Source of the DNA: CAZTCJ01 sp964612085
GTDB lineage: Bacteria; Pseudomonadota; Alphaproteobacteria; JAJFIK01
Direction: 5' to 3'
Length of the DNA stretch: 64,000 bases
Assembly (NCBI GenBank): GCA_964612085.1
Contig: CAZTCJ010000006.1
Coordinates: forward strand, 1 to 64,000
Part shown: positions 1 through 9,542 of the stretch, piece by piece
Layout: each line of letters begins with the position of its first letter
Numbering within the stretch: position 1 is the first letter of the stretch
Translations under genes and position numbers: made by a program
The notes under the pieces: model-generated
Databases searched by the model: none
Told to the model about the DNA's origin: nothing
What the model saw: the letters and a program-made list of their open reading frames with translations, nothing else

Positions 1-51
1 GATCTGACGGCACTTGCGCCGCTCAATATCCCGATACGCCCGAACCGACAT
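1..51 (-). CDS. ispG: IspG (GcpE), N-terminal fragment cut by the window edge
   Basis: The complement of bases 51 to 1 reads ATG and then 16 more codons, beginning MSVRAYRDIERRK, which matches the conserved N-terminus of flavodoxin-dependent 4-hydroxy-3-methylbut-2-enyl diphosphate synthase of the MEP isoprenoid pathway. The gene lies just downstream of rodZ on the same strand, the usual rodZ-ispG order in proteobacteria. Only 17 residues are visible, so neither domain structure nor the iron-sulfur cysteines can be checked. The call rests on the N-terminal motif and the neighbour. Confidence 0.72.
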   Translation of the reverse strand, partial: MSVRAYRDIERRKCRQI

Positions 52-193
52 GGGTGGACTCCTCTCTCATTAGAAAGTTGCGGCCGCGCAGCTCATGGCA
101 CGACATATGCGCTGACCCCGTGGATAGCCAAGATCGCGCGGATCATCATCCCGGTTCGTTCCAGGATCTCTGGCGGCCCGGGAGCCAGAGCGG

Positions 194-1402
194 TCAGCGG
201 CCCTGCAAGGCCGCCGGATCGAGCGCCAGCCCGCTCAGGAATTCGCCCCGCCGTCCGGCGAGCCCGACGGAATCGCCGTCGAGCACGATCTGGAAGGCCC
301 CGGCATTGCGCGCCGCCATGACATAACCGCCATCGGCGGGCACGTCGAACACTTCTCCGGCAGTGAGCTGGCGCTGAATCAGAATATCGCCCTGCCCGTT
401 ATCGACCCGGATCCAGGCCGTTTCGAGCGCGACAATTTGAATATTGCGCCTGTTCCCGGCCTCGGCGGCGGAAACATCGCGTACGACCTGCTCCAGGGCC
501 GAGAAACTCTCCTCGCCCGTTTCCTGGGCCGCCGCCTCGGGATCGCGCACCGGCAAGGGCGGTCCCTGGAAGCTGTCGGTAACCGCCGTATCGGCACTAT
601 CCGCCTCGGCGAGCGCGGTTTCGCTACCGGAGGCCTCTTCGGTGATGGCCGGTGCCTCATCCGCTTCGCTGACAACTGGCTCTGGCTCCGGCTCCGGCGC
701 CGGCGTCTCCGCAACGGGAACGGCGGTCTCCGGGTCCGCCTGCGCCGAAACGCCGTTTTGCGCCGTCAAATTCTGAAGCAAGGGCGAGTCCGAGACCGGC
801 GCGGGACGCGGCTTGTCGGTCGGCACCGATGGCGGCGGCCGCAGCAGCGAGGTCTGGGGTTCGACGAATTGCGGCGCCTCCGGCACTTCCGGCTCATACT
901 CCGCCGGTCCCGACGAGGATTGGGAGAAAAACCAGCCCGCGCCCAGGCCCAGCACGATCAGCAGGACCAAAATCATGGTCGTGCCCGTGGGCAGCTGAGT
1001 CTCCTCGCGCGGGGAAGGAAAGCCCAGATCCATGGGTGTCTCGCGCACGGGCCCTGCGGCGGCGGCCGGGCCGCCCATTTCCGACTTGAACCGGCGCGTC
1101 AGATCGTCGGGGCTCAAGCCCAAATGTTCCGCATAGGCTCTAACGAAGCCCACCGCATAGGTCTTGCCCGGCAACTGATTGTGATAGCCACATTCCAGCG
1201 CTTCCAGATGCTGATAGCGGATGCGCAGGGCGTCGGCCACTTCCCGCAGATCGTACCCAGCCTTGACGCGGGCCGAGCGCAATTCGCCGCCCACCGTGGC
1301 CGTATCGTCGGACCCGGAATCGGTAATTTCCCGAAGATGCAGGCGCCGCCGGTTTTGCGGCAGGCGGCCTGGATCAAGCATTGCGCGCGATCGCGTACTC
1401 AT
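194..1402 (-). CDS. rodZ: RodZ-like helix-turn-helix membrane protein
   Basis: RodZ links the MreB cytoskeleton to the elongation machinery at the inner membrane. The roughly 400-residue protein has an N-terminal Cro/CI-like helix-turn-helix (the VGGELRSARVKAGYDLREVADALRI region), one hydrophobic membrane segment (TTMILVLLIVLGLGAGWFF), a long Pro/Glu/Ala-rich periplasmic linker and a C-terminal DUF4115-type beta domain (IQIVALETAWIRVDNGQGDILIQ to the end). The frame can open at a TTG at 1423, but the first ATG, at 1402, is preferred. It precedes ispG on the same strand, the common pairing. The acidic, low-complexity linker is typical of the family. Confidence 0.85.
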   Translation of the reverse strand: MSTRSRAMLDPGRLPQNRRRLHLREITDSGSDDTATVGGELRSARVKAGYDLREVADALRIRYQHLEALECGYHNQLPGKTYAVGFVRAYAEHLGLSPDDLTRRFKSEMGGPAAAAGPVRETPMDLGFPSPREETQLPTGTTMILVLLIVLGLGAGWFFSQSSSGPAEYEPEVPEAPQFVEPQTSLLRPPPSVPTDKPRPAPVSDSPLLQNLTAQNGVSAQADPETAVPVAETPAPEPEPEPVVSEADEAPAITEEASGSETALAEADSADTAVTDSFQGPPLPVRDPEAAAQETGEESFSALEQVVRDVSAAEAGNRRNIQIVALETAWIRVDNGQGDILIQRQLTAGEVFDVPADGGYVMAARNAGAFQIVLDGDSVGLAGRRGEFLSGLALDPAALQGR

Positions 1403-1631
1403 GACGGAGTTATCTGTCCCCAATCCCGGCGCGGCCCGTCAGCCAGGCGCCGCTGTGTCGTTCGCTTCGAACCGTTTCGCCAAATCGTTTCCACTGGCGT
1501 GCCCCTTACGCCGACGGGGGCAAGGCCCCGCCATGGCGCGGGCCGGCACCAGATTCCCGTCAACAAATACCATAATCATGGCGTCATTGGACACGCTTCC
1601 CGCCTTCCATTTAAGCGGATTCATGACGCGG

Positions 1632-3896
1632 TTAAAGCGCAACCCCATGGTCATGGGCAAAGGATTTCAAATGGGGCCGCACGCTGTGATCCGGCAGATC
1701 CAGAAGCTGATCGATAAAGCCCGCCAGATCACCCAAATGCAAGCTGCGCACCATCACCTTGACCGGCCCGATACAGGACGGCGGCATGGAAATGCGCCGG
1801 AAGCCGAGCCCGATCAGCGCCATGGCTTCCAACGGCTTGCCCGCCATTTCCCCGCAAAGGGACAGCTCGACCTCATGATCCTCGGCCTTGCGCACCAGAT
1901 GGCGCAGGAAAGTCAGAACCGCCGGAGACAAGGGATCGTAACGGCCCGCCATGCGCGCATTGCCCCGGTCGCAGGCGAAAAAGAACTGCATCAGGTCGTT
2001 GCTGCCCACGGAAATGAAATCGGTGATGGGCAGTAGCGCGTCGAACTGCCAGGCAAGGGCGGGCACTTCCAGCATGGTGCCGACGCGGATCTCGCTGGGC
2101 AGCGGACGGCCCAGCCGGTGCAGGCGCTCCACTTCCAGATCGACGAGCTGTCGGGCGCGCACGAATTCCGAGACCTCGGCGATCATCGGGAACATGATAT
2201 TGAGCTGGCGGCCTTCCGCCGCCGTCAGCAGCGCGCGCACTTGGTAGCGCAGCAGCGCGGGCCGGTCGAGAGCGATGCGCACGGCGCGCCAGCCGAGCGC
2301 CGGATTTTCCTCCTGCTCGGCAACGCCATAAGGCAGCACTTTATCCCCACCCAGATCGAGCGTGCGGAAAACGACCGGCTTGTCCGTGCTGGCCTCCAGC
2401 ACTTGTCGGTAAAGCTCGGTCTGCGCCTTGAGCCGCGGCATGGTGGAGGACACCATGAATTGCAGTTCCGTGCGGAACAGGCCGATGCCGTCGGCGCCGG
2501 TTTCCTCCAGATGCGGAAGATCGACCAGCAGTCCGGCATTGGCGAGCAGGGTGATCGCCTCGCCGTCATGGGTGACGGCCGGTTCCTCGCGCAGGGCCGC
2601 GAACTGGGCCTGACGCTGGGCCTTCAGGCTCGCCCGTTCCTCGAAGGCCTGCAGGACATTGCTTTCCGGGTTCAGATGAACCTCGCCAGCGTCGCCGTCG
2701 AGGATAATGCCGTCGCCGGTCTCGCAGACCTCAATGATGTCCGGCACCAAGCCGACCATGGGAATGTCGAGCGCCCGGGCCACGATGACCACATGGGCGC
2801 TGGGACTGCCCTCCTCCAGGATCAACCCGCGAATCTTCTTGTTGTCGTAATCCAGGAGTTCCGCAGGCCCCATATTGCGCGCCACCAGGATGGCGTTGTC
2901 GGGCACTTCGTCATCGGCCGCCGTGGTCGGACGGCCCGCCAGATGGCGCAGCAGCCGGTTGGCCAGATCGTCGAGATCGTGCAGGCGTTCGCGGATGTAA
3001 GGATCGCGCTGGCGCTGCATGCGCGCGCGGGTGTCGCTCTGGACCCGCTCCACCGCCGCTTCCGCCGTCAGGCCGGTCATCACCGCCTCGCGCAGGCGGT
3101 CGAGCCAGCTCCGGTCGTAGGCGAACAGACGATAGGCTTCGAGCACCTGGCGCGACTCGCCCGCCAAGGCCCCATCGGCCGAGGACAGAAGCTTATCGAC
3201 GGCAGCACGCAACGCCCCGATCGCCTCGTCGAGGCGGGCCACTTCCGTACCCACATCTTCCGAGATCAGGCGCGTGACCCGCACGCGCGGTTCGTGCAAC
3301 AGCACCACGCCGATGGCCATGCCGTCAGCCAGCGCCATGCCCTGAAGCCGGCGGGACACCGGCGCGCGCACGGCCCGGTCGGGCGCTTCGCCCTCGACCA
3401 GCTCGCCGGACGCCACCACTTCGGCCAGCACCATGGCGATGGTCTGGAGCGCCTCGACCTCTTCTTCCGTATAATGACGCTTGACCCGGTTCTGCACCAC
3501 GAGAACGCCGAGCGTGTGGCCAGCGCGCAGGATCGGCACACCTAAGAGCGACTGATAGGGATCCTCGCCCGTTTCCGGCCGGTAGGCGAAACGGGGATGG
3601 GCCCGCGCATCGGTCAGGTTCAAGGGCGCGGCCGTGCGCGCGATCTCGCCCACCAGACCCTCGCCGAACCGCAGCGCCGTTGCTCCGATGGCGGACTGGT
3701 TGAGGCCTTCCGTGGCCGACAGGATCAATTCCCGGTTCCTGACCAGATAGATGGAACACACTTCGGCGACCATATTGGCCGCGATCATGCGCACGATCCG
3801 GTCCAGCCGCTCGCGCGGGCTGATGCGGACCGCCATCACCTCGCGCAGGCGGCGCAAAAGCACCTGGGGCGCCGTGGATGCCGCGTCCCGTCTCAT
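1632..3896 (-). CDS. ptsP: PtsP, GAF-domain phosphoenolpyruvate-protein phosphotransferase (EI-Ntr)
   Basis: Enzyme I of the nitrogen PTS takes phosphate from PEP and passes it to NPr, starting a regulatory rather than sugar-importing cascade. The 754-residue protein has an N-terminal GAF domain (about 1-170), the EI helical domain, the phospho-histidine swivel segment (GSPSAHVVIVARAL), and a PEP-binding TIM barrel with GIGLFRTELQFM, FRTLDLGGDK, SVGSNDLMQFFFACDR and the catalytic-Cys motif SLCGEMAGKP. Length fits the family. Its ATG overlaps the lysC stop as ATGA (3893-3896), so the two are translationally coupled. About 230 bases separate it from rodZ. Confidence 0.93.
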   Translation of the reverse strand: MRRDAASTAPQVLLRRLREVMAVRISPRERLDRIVRMIAANMVAEVCSIYLVRNRELILSATEGLNQSAIGATALRFGEGLVGEIARTAAPLNLTDARAHPRFAYRPETGEDPYQSLLGVPILRAGHTLGVLVVQNRVKRHYTEEEVEALQTIAMVLAEVVASGELVEGEAPDRAVRAPVSRRLQGMALADGMAIGVVLLHEPRVRVTRLISEDVGTEVARLDEAIGALRAAVDKLLSSADGALAGESRQVLEAYRLFAYDRSWLDRLREAVMTGLTAEAAVERVQSDTRARMQRQRDPYIRERLHDLDDLANRLLRHLAGRPTTAADDEVPDNAILVARNMGPAELLDYDNKKIRGLILEEGSPSAHVVIVARALDIPMVGLVPDIIEVCETGDGIILDGDAGEVHLNPESNVLQAFEERASLKAQRQAQFAALREEPAVTHDGEAITLLANAGLLVDLPHLEETGADGIGLFRTELQFMVSSTMPRLKAQTELYRQVLEASTDKPVVFRTLDLGGDKVLPYGVAEQEENPALGWRAVRIALDRPALLRYQVRALLTAAEGRQLNIMFPMIAEVSEFVRARQLVDLEVERLHRLGRPLPSEIRVGTMLEVPALAWQFDALLPITDFISVGSNDLMQFFFACDRGNARMAGRYDPLSPAVLTFLRHLVRKAEDHEVELSLCGEMAGKPLEAMALIGLGFRRISMPPSCIGPVKVMVRSLHLGDLAGFIDQLLDLPDHSVRPHLKSFAHDHGVAL

Positions 3897-5131
3897 GGGC
3901 TCTCGGCGTCCAGCCCGTAAGCGGTGTGCAGCGCGCGCACCGCGAGTTCGGTATACTCCGAATCAATCAGCACACTGATTTTAATCTCGGAGGTCGAGAT
4001 CACCTGAATATTGATTCCCTTCTCGGCCAGGGTCCGGAACATGCGCTGGGCGACGCCCGCATGGGAGCGCATGCCGACGCCGATCACGGAAATCTTGGAC
4101 ACGCTGCCGCTCGTCAGAAGCTGGCGGTAGCCGATGCGCTCGCGTTCGCTCTCAAGCACGCGCTTGGCCCGGTCGATGTCGCCCTGGCCGACGGTGAAGG
4201 TCAGATCGGTGGCCTGGCGCTCGCCCGAGACGTTCTGCACGATCATGTCCACATTGATCTGCGCATCCGTCAGCGCCCCGAAAATGGACGCGGCCACGCC
4301 CGGCCGGTCGTCGATCCCCACAAGGGTGATCTTCGCCTCGTCCCGGCTGAAGGCGATGCCGTTGACCACTTGCTTTTCCACGACCTGATCCTCGTCACAG
4401 ACAAGCGTTCCGTCGGGCCGCGCGGCCGGATCGGCGAAACTCAAGAGAACCCGCAATGGCACCCTGTGTACCATGGCGATCTCGACGGAGCGCGTTTGCA
4501 GGACTTTGGCCCCCAAGGACGCCATTTCCAACATCTCTTCGTACGCAATCTTGTCAAGCTTGCGTGCCTTCGACGTGATACGCGGGTCCGTTGTATAGAC
4601 TCCGTCCACATCCGTGTAGATGTCGCAAAAATCGGCCTTCAACGCACCGGCGAGGGCAACGGCGGAGGTATCGGAGCCGCCCCGGCCCAGTGTCGTGATC
4701 CGGTTGGCCGGCCCAAGCCCCTGAAAGCCCGTGACCACGGCTACTTCGCCGTCCTGCACGCCGCGCAGGACGCAGTCGGTGCCGATTTCGGTGATCCGCG
4801 CGCGCCCATGGGCGCCATCGGTGACGATGGGGAGCTGCCAGCCCGCATAGGAGCGCGCAGGCACGCCCATATCCTGCAGCACCATGGCGAACAGGCCCGA
4901 ACTGATCTGCTCGCCGGCGGCGACCACCATGTCGTATTCCCGGGCATCTTGCAGTTGCCCGGCCCCGTTCGTCAATGAAATCAATCGGTTGGTCTCACCC
5001 GACATGGCCGAGACGACGACCGCGACCTTGTGGCCCTTTTCCCGCTCCCGTTTGACATGCGCCGCCGAATGGCGGATGCGCTCCATATCGCCGAGCGACG
5101 TTCCGCCAAATTTGAGCACGAGCAGGGCCAT
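3893..5131 (-). CDS. lysC: Aspartate kinase (LysC)
   Basis: Phosphorylates aspartate, the first step toward lysine/diaminopimelate, threonine and methionine. The protein begins MALLVLKFGGTSLGD with the KFGGTS nucleotide/substrate motif, carries the amino-acid kinase domain over about 270 residues and two C-terminal ACT domains for allosteric feedback (around ITLVGIDDRPGVAASIFGAL and ISVIGVGMRSHAGVAQRMF). The start at 5131 is preferred over an in-frame start at 5167 because KFGGTS homologues start here and a purine-rich AGGGGGA lies just upstream. It is cotranscribed with ptsP through a 4-base overlap; lysA is found about 6.6 kb away. Confidence 0.95.
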   Translation of the reverse strand: MALLVLKFGGTSLGDMERIRHSAAHVKREREKGHKVAVVVSAMSGETNRLISLTNGAGQLQDAREYDMVVAAGEQISSGLFAMVLQDMGVPARSYAGWQLPIVTDGAHGRARITEIGTDCVLRGVQDGEVAVVTGFQGLGPANRITTLGRGGSDTSAVALAGALKADFCDIYTDVDGVYTTDPRITSKARKLDKIAYEEMLEMASLGAKVLQTRSVEIAMVHRVPLRVLLSFADPAARPDGTLVCDEDQVVEKQVVNGIAFSRDEAKITLVGIDDRPGVAASIFGALTDAQINVDMIVQNVSGERQATDLTFTVGQGDIDRAKRVLESERERIGYRQLLTSGSVSKISVIGVGMRSHAGVAQRMFRTLAEKGINIQVISTSEIKISVLIDSEYTELAVRALHTAYGLDAESP

Positions 5132-5397
5132 GGAGCGGGGTCCCCCTTGACCGGTGATGCCGTCCACCGGTTACACAGATCGCGTGGCGTTCAGGAAGCC
5201 GAAAACGCAAAGATCGAAACACGTGTGAATGGGGAGCGCCGCGACCCAGAAGAACTCCCAATAGTGGCGTATGGTCACCAAAAGGGGCGGCATCATGGCC
5301 ATAAAGCCTTGGAAGCCCTACTTGGAGAGAGTGTCAGCCGGTGCGACCCCTCCGGCGCAGCCCCTAACCCTTTGCAATACCGCCAGGAGCCTTTCCC

Positions 5398-6186
5398 ATG
5401 TCCGCAAAAGACACATCTGCGCAAGAAACGACATCCGAGAGCGGTGCAGCCAGCGGTATAACCGTCGATCCAGACGAGATCGCGAAATTTTCTGCCATGG
5501 CGGCGGAGTGGTGGGACCCCAAAGGCAAGTTCAAGCCGCTGCATAAGTTCAACCCGGTGCGCCTGGCCTTCATCCGCGACGAGGTCTGCCGCCATTTCGG
5601 CCGCGACCCTTCCGGCACGACGCCGTTCGAGGGCCTGAACCTGCTCGATATCGGCTGTGGCGGCGGGCTGCTGTCGGAGCCCATGACCCGGCTGGGGGCG
5701 GCCGTCACCGGTGTCGACGCGGCGGAACGCAACATCAAGACCGCCACCGTGCACGCGGACGAACAGGGTCTGGAGATCGATTACCGCCACGGCACGGCGG
5801 AGGCCCTCGCCGAGGACGGCGCCCGGTTCGACGTCATTCTCAACATGGAAGTGGTGGAGCATGTGGCCGATGTGGGCGCCTTCATGGGCGCCTGCGCGGG
5901 CATGCTCAAGCCCGGCGGGCTGATGATCGTCGCCACCATCAACCGCACTACCAAGGCCTATGCGCTCGCCATTGTCGGCGCGGAATATGTGCTGGGCTGG
6001 CTGCCCAAGGGCACCCATGACTACGCCAAGCTGGTGAAACCCATCGAGATCCGGGACGCCCTCATCCCCCAGGGCGTAAGCGTCCGCCCGCCCGTCGGCG
6101 TCAGCTACAACCCGATCATGGACCGTTGGGCGCGCTCCAACGACACGGATGTGAATTACATGGTGGTCTGCGTGAAAGGCAGCTAG
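5398..6186 (+). CDS. ubiG: UbiG, ubiquinone biosynthesis O-methyltransferase
   Basis: SAM-dependent methyltransferase making both O-methylations of ubiquinone synthesis. The 262-residue protein has the UbiG N-terminal segment ([20 protein letters not shown], then the [11 protein letters not shown] stretch), the SAM-binding glycine motif [14 protein letters not shown], and the post-II motif [11 protein letters not shown]. An AGGAG lies 8 bases before the ATG. It is divergent from lysC, with 266 bases between, and converges on the DUF1178 gene: both genes use the same CTAG (6183-6186) for their stop codons. Confidence 0.95.
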   Translation: MSAKDTSAQETTSESGAASGITVDPDEIAKFSAMAAEWWDPKGKFKPLHKFNPVRLAFIRDEVCRHFGRDPSGTTPFEGLNLLDIGCGGGLLSEPMTRLGAAVTGVDAAERNIKTATVHADEQGLEIDYRHGTAEALAEDGARFDVILNMEVVEHVADVGAFMGACAGMLKPGGLMIVATINRTTKAYALAIVGAEYVLGWLPKGTHDYAKLVKPIEIRDALIPQGVSVRPPVGVSYNPIMDRWARSNDTDVNYMVVCVKGS

Positions 6187-6647
6187 TTCGCCTTGTCCGG
6201 CGCGTCCGGAAGCGGCGCGACGGCGATGCCTTCCTCCACCAGCTCTTTGACCTCCGAGCCCTTGGCCTCGCCGTAAATGCCCCGCTCGTCCGCCTCGCCA
6301 TTGTGAATCTTGCGGGCTTCCTCGGCGAATTTGTCGCCCACATAGTCGAAATTGGTCTCCACATGGGCGCGCAGCTTGCGGCCCAGCGCCTGCATGCGGG
6401 ACACGATCTCCTGGGGCGCCATATCGTCGGATTTCGCCAGCGCGGCGGGCTGTTTGACGGGCTCGGGATCGCGTTTTCTGGTTCCGGCGCCCAGATTGGG
6501 GGCCATCAAGGCCTTTTGCACACTGCGTGTGCCGCATTCGGGGCATTCCACGGCCCCGGCCTTGGCCTGGGCGTCATAAGCCGCGCTGTCCCGGAACCAG
6601 CCGTCGAATTCATGGCCTTCCGCGCAGATGAGGCGGTACACGATCAC
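6183..6647 (-). CDS. DUF1178 family protein
   Basis: A 154-residue protein of the alphaproteobacterial DUF1178 family, whose function is unknown. The N-terminus carries a likely metal-binding pair set: [12 protein letters not shown] with a single Cys, then [18 protein letters not shown], resembling a zinc-ribbon like those in FmdB-type regulators. The rest is charged and helical. It starts at GTG (6647) with AAGGA upstream. It is normally found near grxC, comF and a nitrilase, as here, but in this window an unrelated membrane-protein frame is inserted between it and the nitrilase. Confidence 0.85.
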   Translation of the reverse strand: MIVYRLICAEGHEFDGWFRDSAAYDAQAKAGAVECPECGTRSVQKALMAPNLGAGTRKRDPEPVKQPAALAKSDDMAPQEIVSRMQALGRKLRAHVETNFDYVGDKFAEEARKIHNGEADERGIYGEAKGSEVKELVEEGIAVAPLPDAPDKAN

Positions 6648-6727
6648 GGGTCTTCGTTCCTTGCTGTTCAGTGCCTTCCCATAAGATGGGGCAGGATCAG
6701 GGGCGTAGCAAGCATGCGGGCCGAGTG

Positions 6728-7429
6728 CTAAGGGCTGGTATCGTCAAGGTCATCAGCGCTGTCCGTCCGGGGGCCGCCGAGCATTTTCGGCCGGCCCGCC
6801 GCCTCGGGCACGAGCGGTATCGCTTTGACGCCCCCGGCCCGGGCGATGCCGAAAAACAGGGTCAGAACGATCAGGGCGGTGATGAAATACTTGTAGAGGT
6901 TGATCACCACCTGCAGCATCACCGGCAGCTCGGTGAGCGTGATCTTCGAAAACGGCGGAAACAGATCGCCGAAATGGACGATCGCCCCATCGACCGTCTG
7001 ATCCAGCATGAAATGAATGACGGAGCGGTTCAGCGTGCCGCTAGGCGGCGTATCGAGCGCGCATTGGAAATGCCGGGAGGTGAACAGCACCATCAAGACC
7101 AGGAAAACCGGCGCGAAAGCCAGGAGATCGAAGAAACTCGGCCGATAGCCCGACCGCAGCAGCACGAAGCCGAAGCCCAGAACGCCGAGACCGATGTAGA
7201 AAATCTGCCAGCCGCCGGTCGGCGTGCAACTGAACGCGAACGGAAACGGGCTGTTCCAATAAAACGAGATCAGAATGCTAATAAAAAATAAGACGAGCAA
7301 AAGACGCGCGCCGGGTGCCGCGTGTTGACGCCAGAATTCTGTATGACCGAATTTCAAGTGTACCCGCGCCCCCACGCAACACGCATTGTGGCGGAGTTTG
7401 CAACCGGTGCTGCCCTCACGCAATACCAA
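6728..7429 (-). CDS. Unrecognised multi-pass membrane protein, start uncertain
   Basis: The open frame encodes about 205-233 residues with four hydrophobic segments (LLLVLFFISILISFYW; WQIFYIGLGVLGFGFVLL; LLAFAPVFLVLMVLF; YFITALIVLTLFFGIA). The loop before the last segment (DGAIVHFGDLFPPF) is weakly reminiscent of the pore loop of two-helix ion channels but lacks a TVGYG-type filter. No in-frame ATG precedes the first membrane segment. TTG at 7357 behind a GGGGGCG is one possible start; the frame limit at 7429 is also TTG. Its 5' end is more AT-rich than its neighbours and it splits the usual nitrilase-DUF1178 pairing, suggesting insertion. I do not recognise the family. Confidence 0.55.
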   Translation of the reverse strand: MVLREGSTGCKLRHNACCVGARVHLKFGHTEFWRQHAAPGARLLLVLFFISILISFYWNSPFPFAFSCTPTGGWQIFYIGLGVLGFGFVLLRSGYRPSFFDLLAFAPVFLVLMVLFTSRHFQCALDTPPSGTLNRSVIHFMLDQTVDGAIVHFGDLFPPFSKITLTELPVMLQVVINLYKYFITALIVLTLFFGIARAGGVKAIPLVPEAAGRPKMLGGPRTDSADDLDDTSP

Positions 7430-7466
7430 TCATACTCTGCTTCACGGCTAGAAGTATGTTTTTGGG

Positions 7467-8291
7467 TTAATTTCCGATCCCGATGGGCCGTTCGTGATTG
7501 AGCACCGGCAGGCGGGTGCGCACATCGCGCACCACATGGGGATCGATATCGGCCACCACCACGCCCGGCTCGGTGCCGCCATCGGCCAGGACCCGGCCCC
7601 AGGGATCGACGATCAGGCTATGGCCGTAAGTGGACCGGCCCCCTTCATGATCACCGGTCTGGGCGGGTGCCAGAACATAAGCCCCGTTCTCGATAGCGCG
7701 GGCGCGCAACAGCACATGCCAATGGGCCTCGCCGGTGGCGCGCGTGAAGGCCGACGGCGCGGTCAGGAACGCCGCGCCCGCCCGCGACAACAGCCGGTAG
7801 AGCGAAGGAAAACGCAGGTCGTAGCAGATGGTCAGCCCGATCCGCCCCCAGGGCAGATCCGCCACCACCGCGTCGCGGCCGGGCCGGTAATTCTTGGATT
7901 CCCGGTAGCTCTCGCCGCCGGGCAGATCCACGTCGAACAGGTGGATCTTGTCGTAACGCGCGCGGATGCCGCCATCGGGCGCGATCAGGAAAGAGCGGTT
8001 GGCCACCTTGTTGTGGGATGCGCGCACCGCCATGCCGCCGATCACCAGCCACAGATCGAGTTCGACGCACAGTTCCCGCAAGACCCGCAGGCAGCGGTCG
8101 TCTTCCTCGCTTTCCGCTTTCTCGAACAAGGGCGCTGTGCGCGGCTCCAGCATATTGGTGTTTTCAGGGGTGAGCACGAGCTGCGCGCCCCGGGCATGGG
8201 CCTGGCGGATCAGCGCCGTCACCGTTTCGATATTGGGATCGATCGCCGTGCCGGAACACAGCTGGACACATGCCGCCCGGAAGACCGCCAT
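7467..8291 (-). CDS. Carbon-nitrogen hydrolase (Nit1/NitFhit-like amidase)
   Basis: A 274-residue nitrilase-superfamily enzyme of the Nit1 branch, which includes deaminated-glutathione amidases. The catalytic triad is visible: Glu in LVLTPENTNM, Lys in RYDKIHLFDVDLPGG, and Cys in IGLTICYDLRFPSLYR. The start MAVFRAACVQ at 8291 is chosen because upstream in-frame sequence overlaps grxC and is not coding-like. It lies 11 bases after grxC on the same strand, so a comF-grxC-nit operon is likely. The substrate cannot be told from sequence; the glutathione link fits a glutaredoxin neighbour but is inference. Confidence 0.9.
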   Translation of the reverse strand: MAVFRAACVQLCSGTAIDPNIETVTALIRQAHARGAQLVLTPENTNMLEPRTAPLFEKAESEEDDRCLRVLRELCVELDLWLVIGGMAVRASHNKVANRSFLIAPDGGIRARYDKIHLFDVDLPGGESYRESKNYRPGRDAVVADLPWGRIGLTICYDLRFPSLYRLLSRAGAAFLTAPSAFTRATGEAHWHVLLRARAIENGAYVLAPAQTGDHEGGRSTYGHSLIVDPWGRVLADGGTEPGVVVADIDPHVVRDVRTRLPVLNHERPIGIGN

Positions 8292-8302
8292 CGCCTCGCC
8301 CC

Positions 8303-8560
8303 TCAGGCCGCCAGCAGAGGATCGAGTTTGCCCTCGGCCTCGAGCGCGTGCAGCTCGTCGCAGCCGCCCACATGGGTAGCGCCGATGAAAATCTGCGGCA
8401 CGGAGGTGCGCCCGCCCGCCCGGTCGATCATTTCCGGCCGGCGCGCCGGGTCCGCCGCGATATCGATCTCCTGATAGGCCGCGCCCTTGGAGTCGAGCAG
8501 ACTCTTGGCCCGAACACAGAACGGGCACCAGGGCGTTGTGTAGATCACGACATCGGCCAT
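8303..8560 (-). CDS. grxC: Glutaredoxin 3 (GrxC)
   Basis: An 85-residue class I glutaredoxin that reduces disulfides with glutathione. It carries the dithiol active site CPFC in VVIYTTPWCPFCVRAK, the cis-proline region TSVPQIFIG and the GGCDEL glutathione-binding motif. The ATG at 8560 is preceded by GAGGAGG at proper spacing, so it is preferred over a TTG one codon earlier. It sits between comF (128 bases upstream) and the nitrilase, a common alphaproteobacterial order. Confidence 0.95.
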   Translation of the reverse strand: MADVVIYTTPWCPFCVRAKSLLDSKGAAYQEIDIAADPARRPEMIDRAGGRTSVPQIFIGATHVGGCDELHALEAEGKLDPLLAA

Positions 8561-8688
8561 CAAAGATCCTCCTCGGGCGCTGACTGGAAGCGCCGCATGA
8601 CATTCAATTTAGCGCGTTCTTCCCCTCGAACACATAAGCCAATGGGATAAGGACACAAGCCGCTTAGAGTCTGTTTGGAAAGGAGCAC

Positions 8689-9492
8689 TTAGAGGACGCC
8701 TGTGGGCCCGGCGACACGGGCCAGCGTCAAAACGCCGATGCGGGAAGCGCCGGCGTGCCGCAGCAGACGCGCGCAGGCATTGACCGTCGCGCCCGTGGTC
8801 AGCACGTCATCGATCAGAACCACGGGACGGCCCTCGATCTGCGCGGATTTGTCCGGCCTCAGCGCAAATGCGCCCGAGACGTTGCGCAGGCGGCCCTTGG
8901 CGCTCAGCCCCCGCTGGCTCGGCGTCGCTTTGGTCCGACGCAAAAGCAAAGGATCCCAGGCACAGCCGCTCTTCTCCGCAATCGCCTTCGCCAGAAGGGC
9001 GGCCTGATTGTAGCGCCGGGTCAACAGCCGCCAGCGGTGGAGCGGCACGGGCACCAGCAGAGGATCGTCTTCGAGCAGGGCACGGCCCGCCCGGATCATC
9101 CACTCGGCAAAGGAAGGCGCGCCTTCCAACCGGTCCAGATGCTTGAAGGCGATGACCAGCCGGCGCGCCGCCTCGTCATAGACCATGGCGGCGCGGGCCG
9201 CGTCGTACTCCGGCGGATCGGCGATGCAGGCCGCGCACAAGGTCTCCGGCCCGGTCTCGAAGGAAAACGGCACGCCGCACTGGACGCACTGGGGCTCTGC
9301 GATGAAGGTGATGCTGCTCCAGCACGACGCGCAAAGCTGCCCCGGCGTCTCGACCGTCTCCCGGCAGAGCAGGCAGGCGGGCGGTACCACCGCATCGAGC
9401 GCCAGCCGCGCCAGATGGCTCGTCTGTACGCGCATCTGCTGCAGCCACCTTTTGTTCAAGACCGGATCCGGGTCTGGCATTCTTCGCCCCAT
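8689..9492 (-). CDS. comF: ComF family phosphoribosyltransferase-like protein
   Basis: A 267-residue double zinc-ribbon protein (CLLC...CASC; CVQCG...CAAC) followed by a type I phosphoribosyltransferase fold. The PRPP-binding motif VVLIDDVLTTGATVNACARLL is intact, and LLTRRYNQAALLAKAIA is a family signature. ComF proteins are linked to natural DNA uptake in naturally competent bacteria, but the biochemical role in alphaproteobacteria is not settled. Two ATGs (9492 and 9480) are possible starts. Only about 50 bases separate it from the divergent methyltransferase gene. Confidence 0.92.
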   Translation of the reverse strand: MGRRMPDPDPVLNKRWLQQMRVQTSHLARLALDAVVPPACLLCRETVETPGQLCASCWSSITFIAEPQCVQCGVPFSFETGPETLCAACIADPPEYDAARAAMVYDEAARRLVIAFKHLDRLEGAPSFAEWMIRAGRALLEDDPLLVPVPLHRWRLLTRRYNQAALLAKAIAEKSGCAWDPLLLRRTKATPSQRGLSAKGRLRNVSGAFALRPDKSAQIEGRPVVLIDDVLTTGATVNACARLLRHAGASRIGVLTLARVAGPTGVL

Positions 9493-9542
9493 GCCATAGT
9501 TTCGAGGATGACTGTATCAAAGAGCACCGCGAACCGCAGCCC

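Noticed and set aside
1439..1660. 73-codon minus-strand frame between ptsP and rodZ
   Set aside because: Overlaps the ptsP end, no ribosome site and no recognisable domain.
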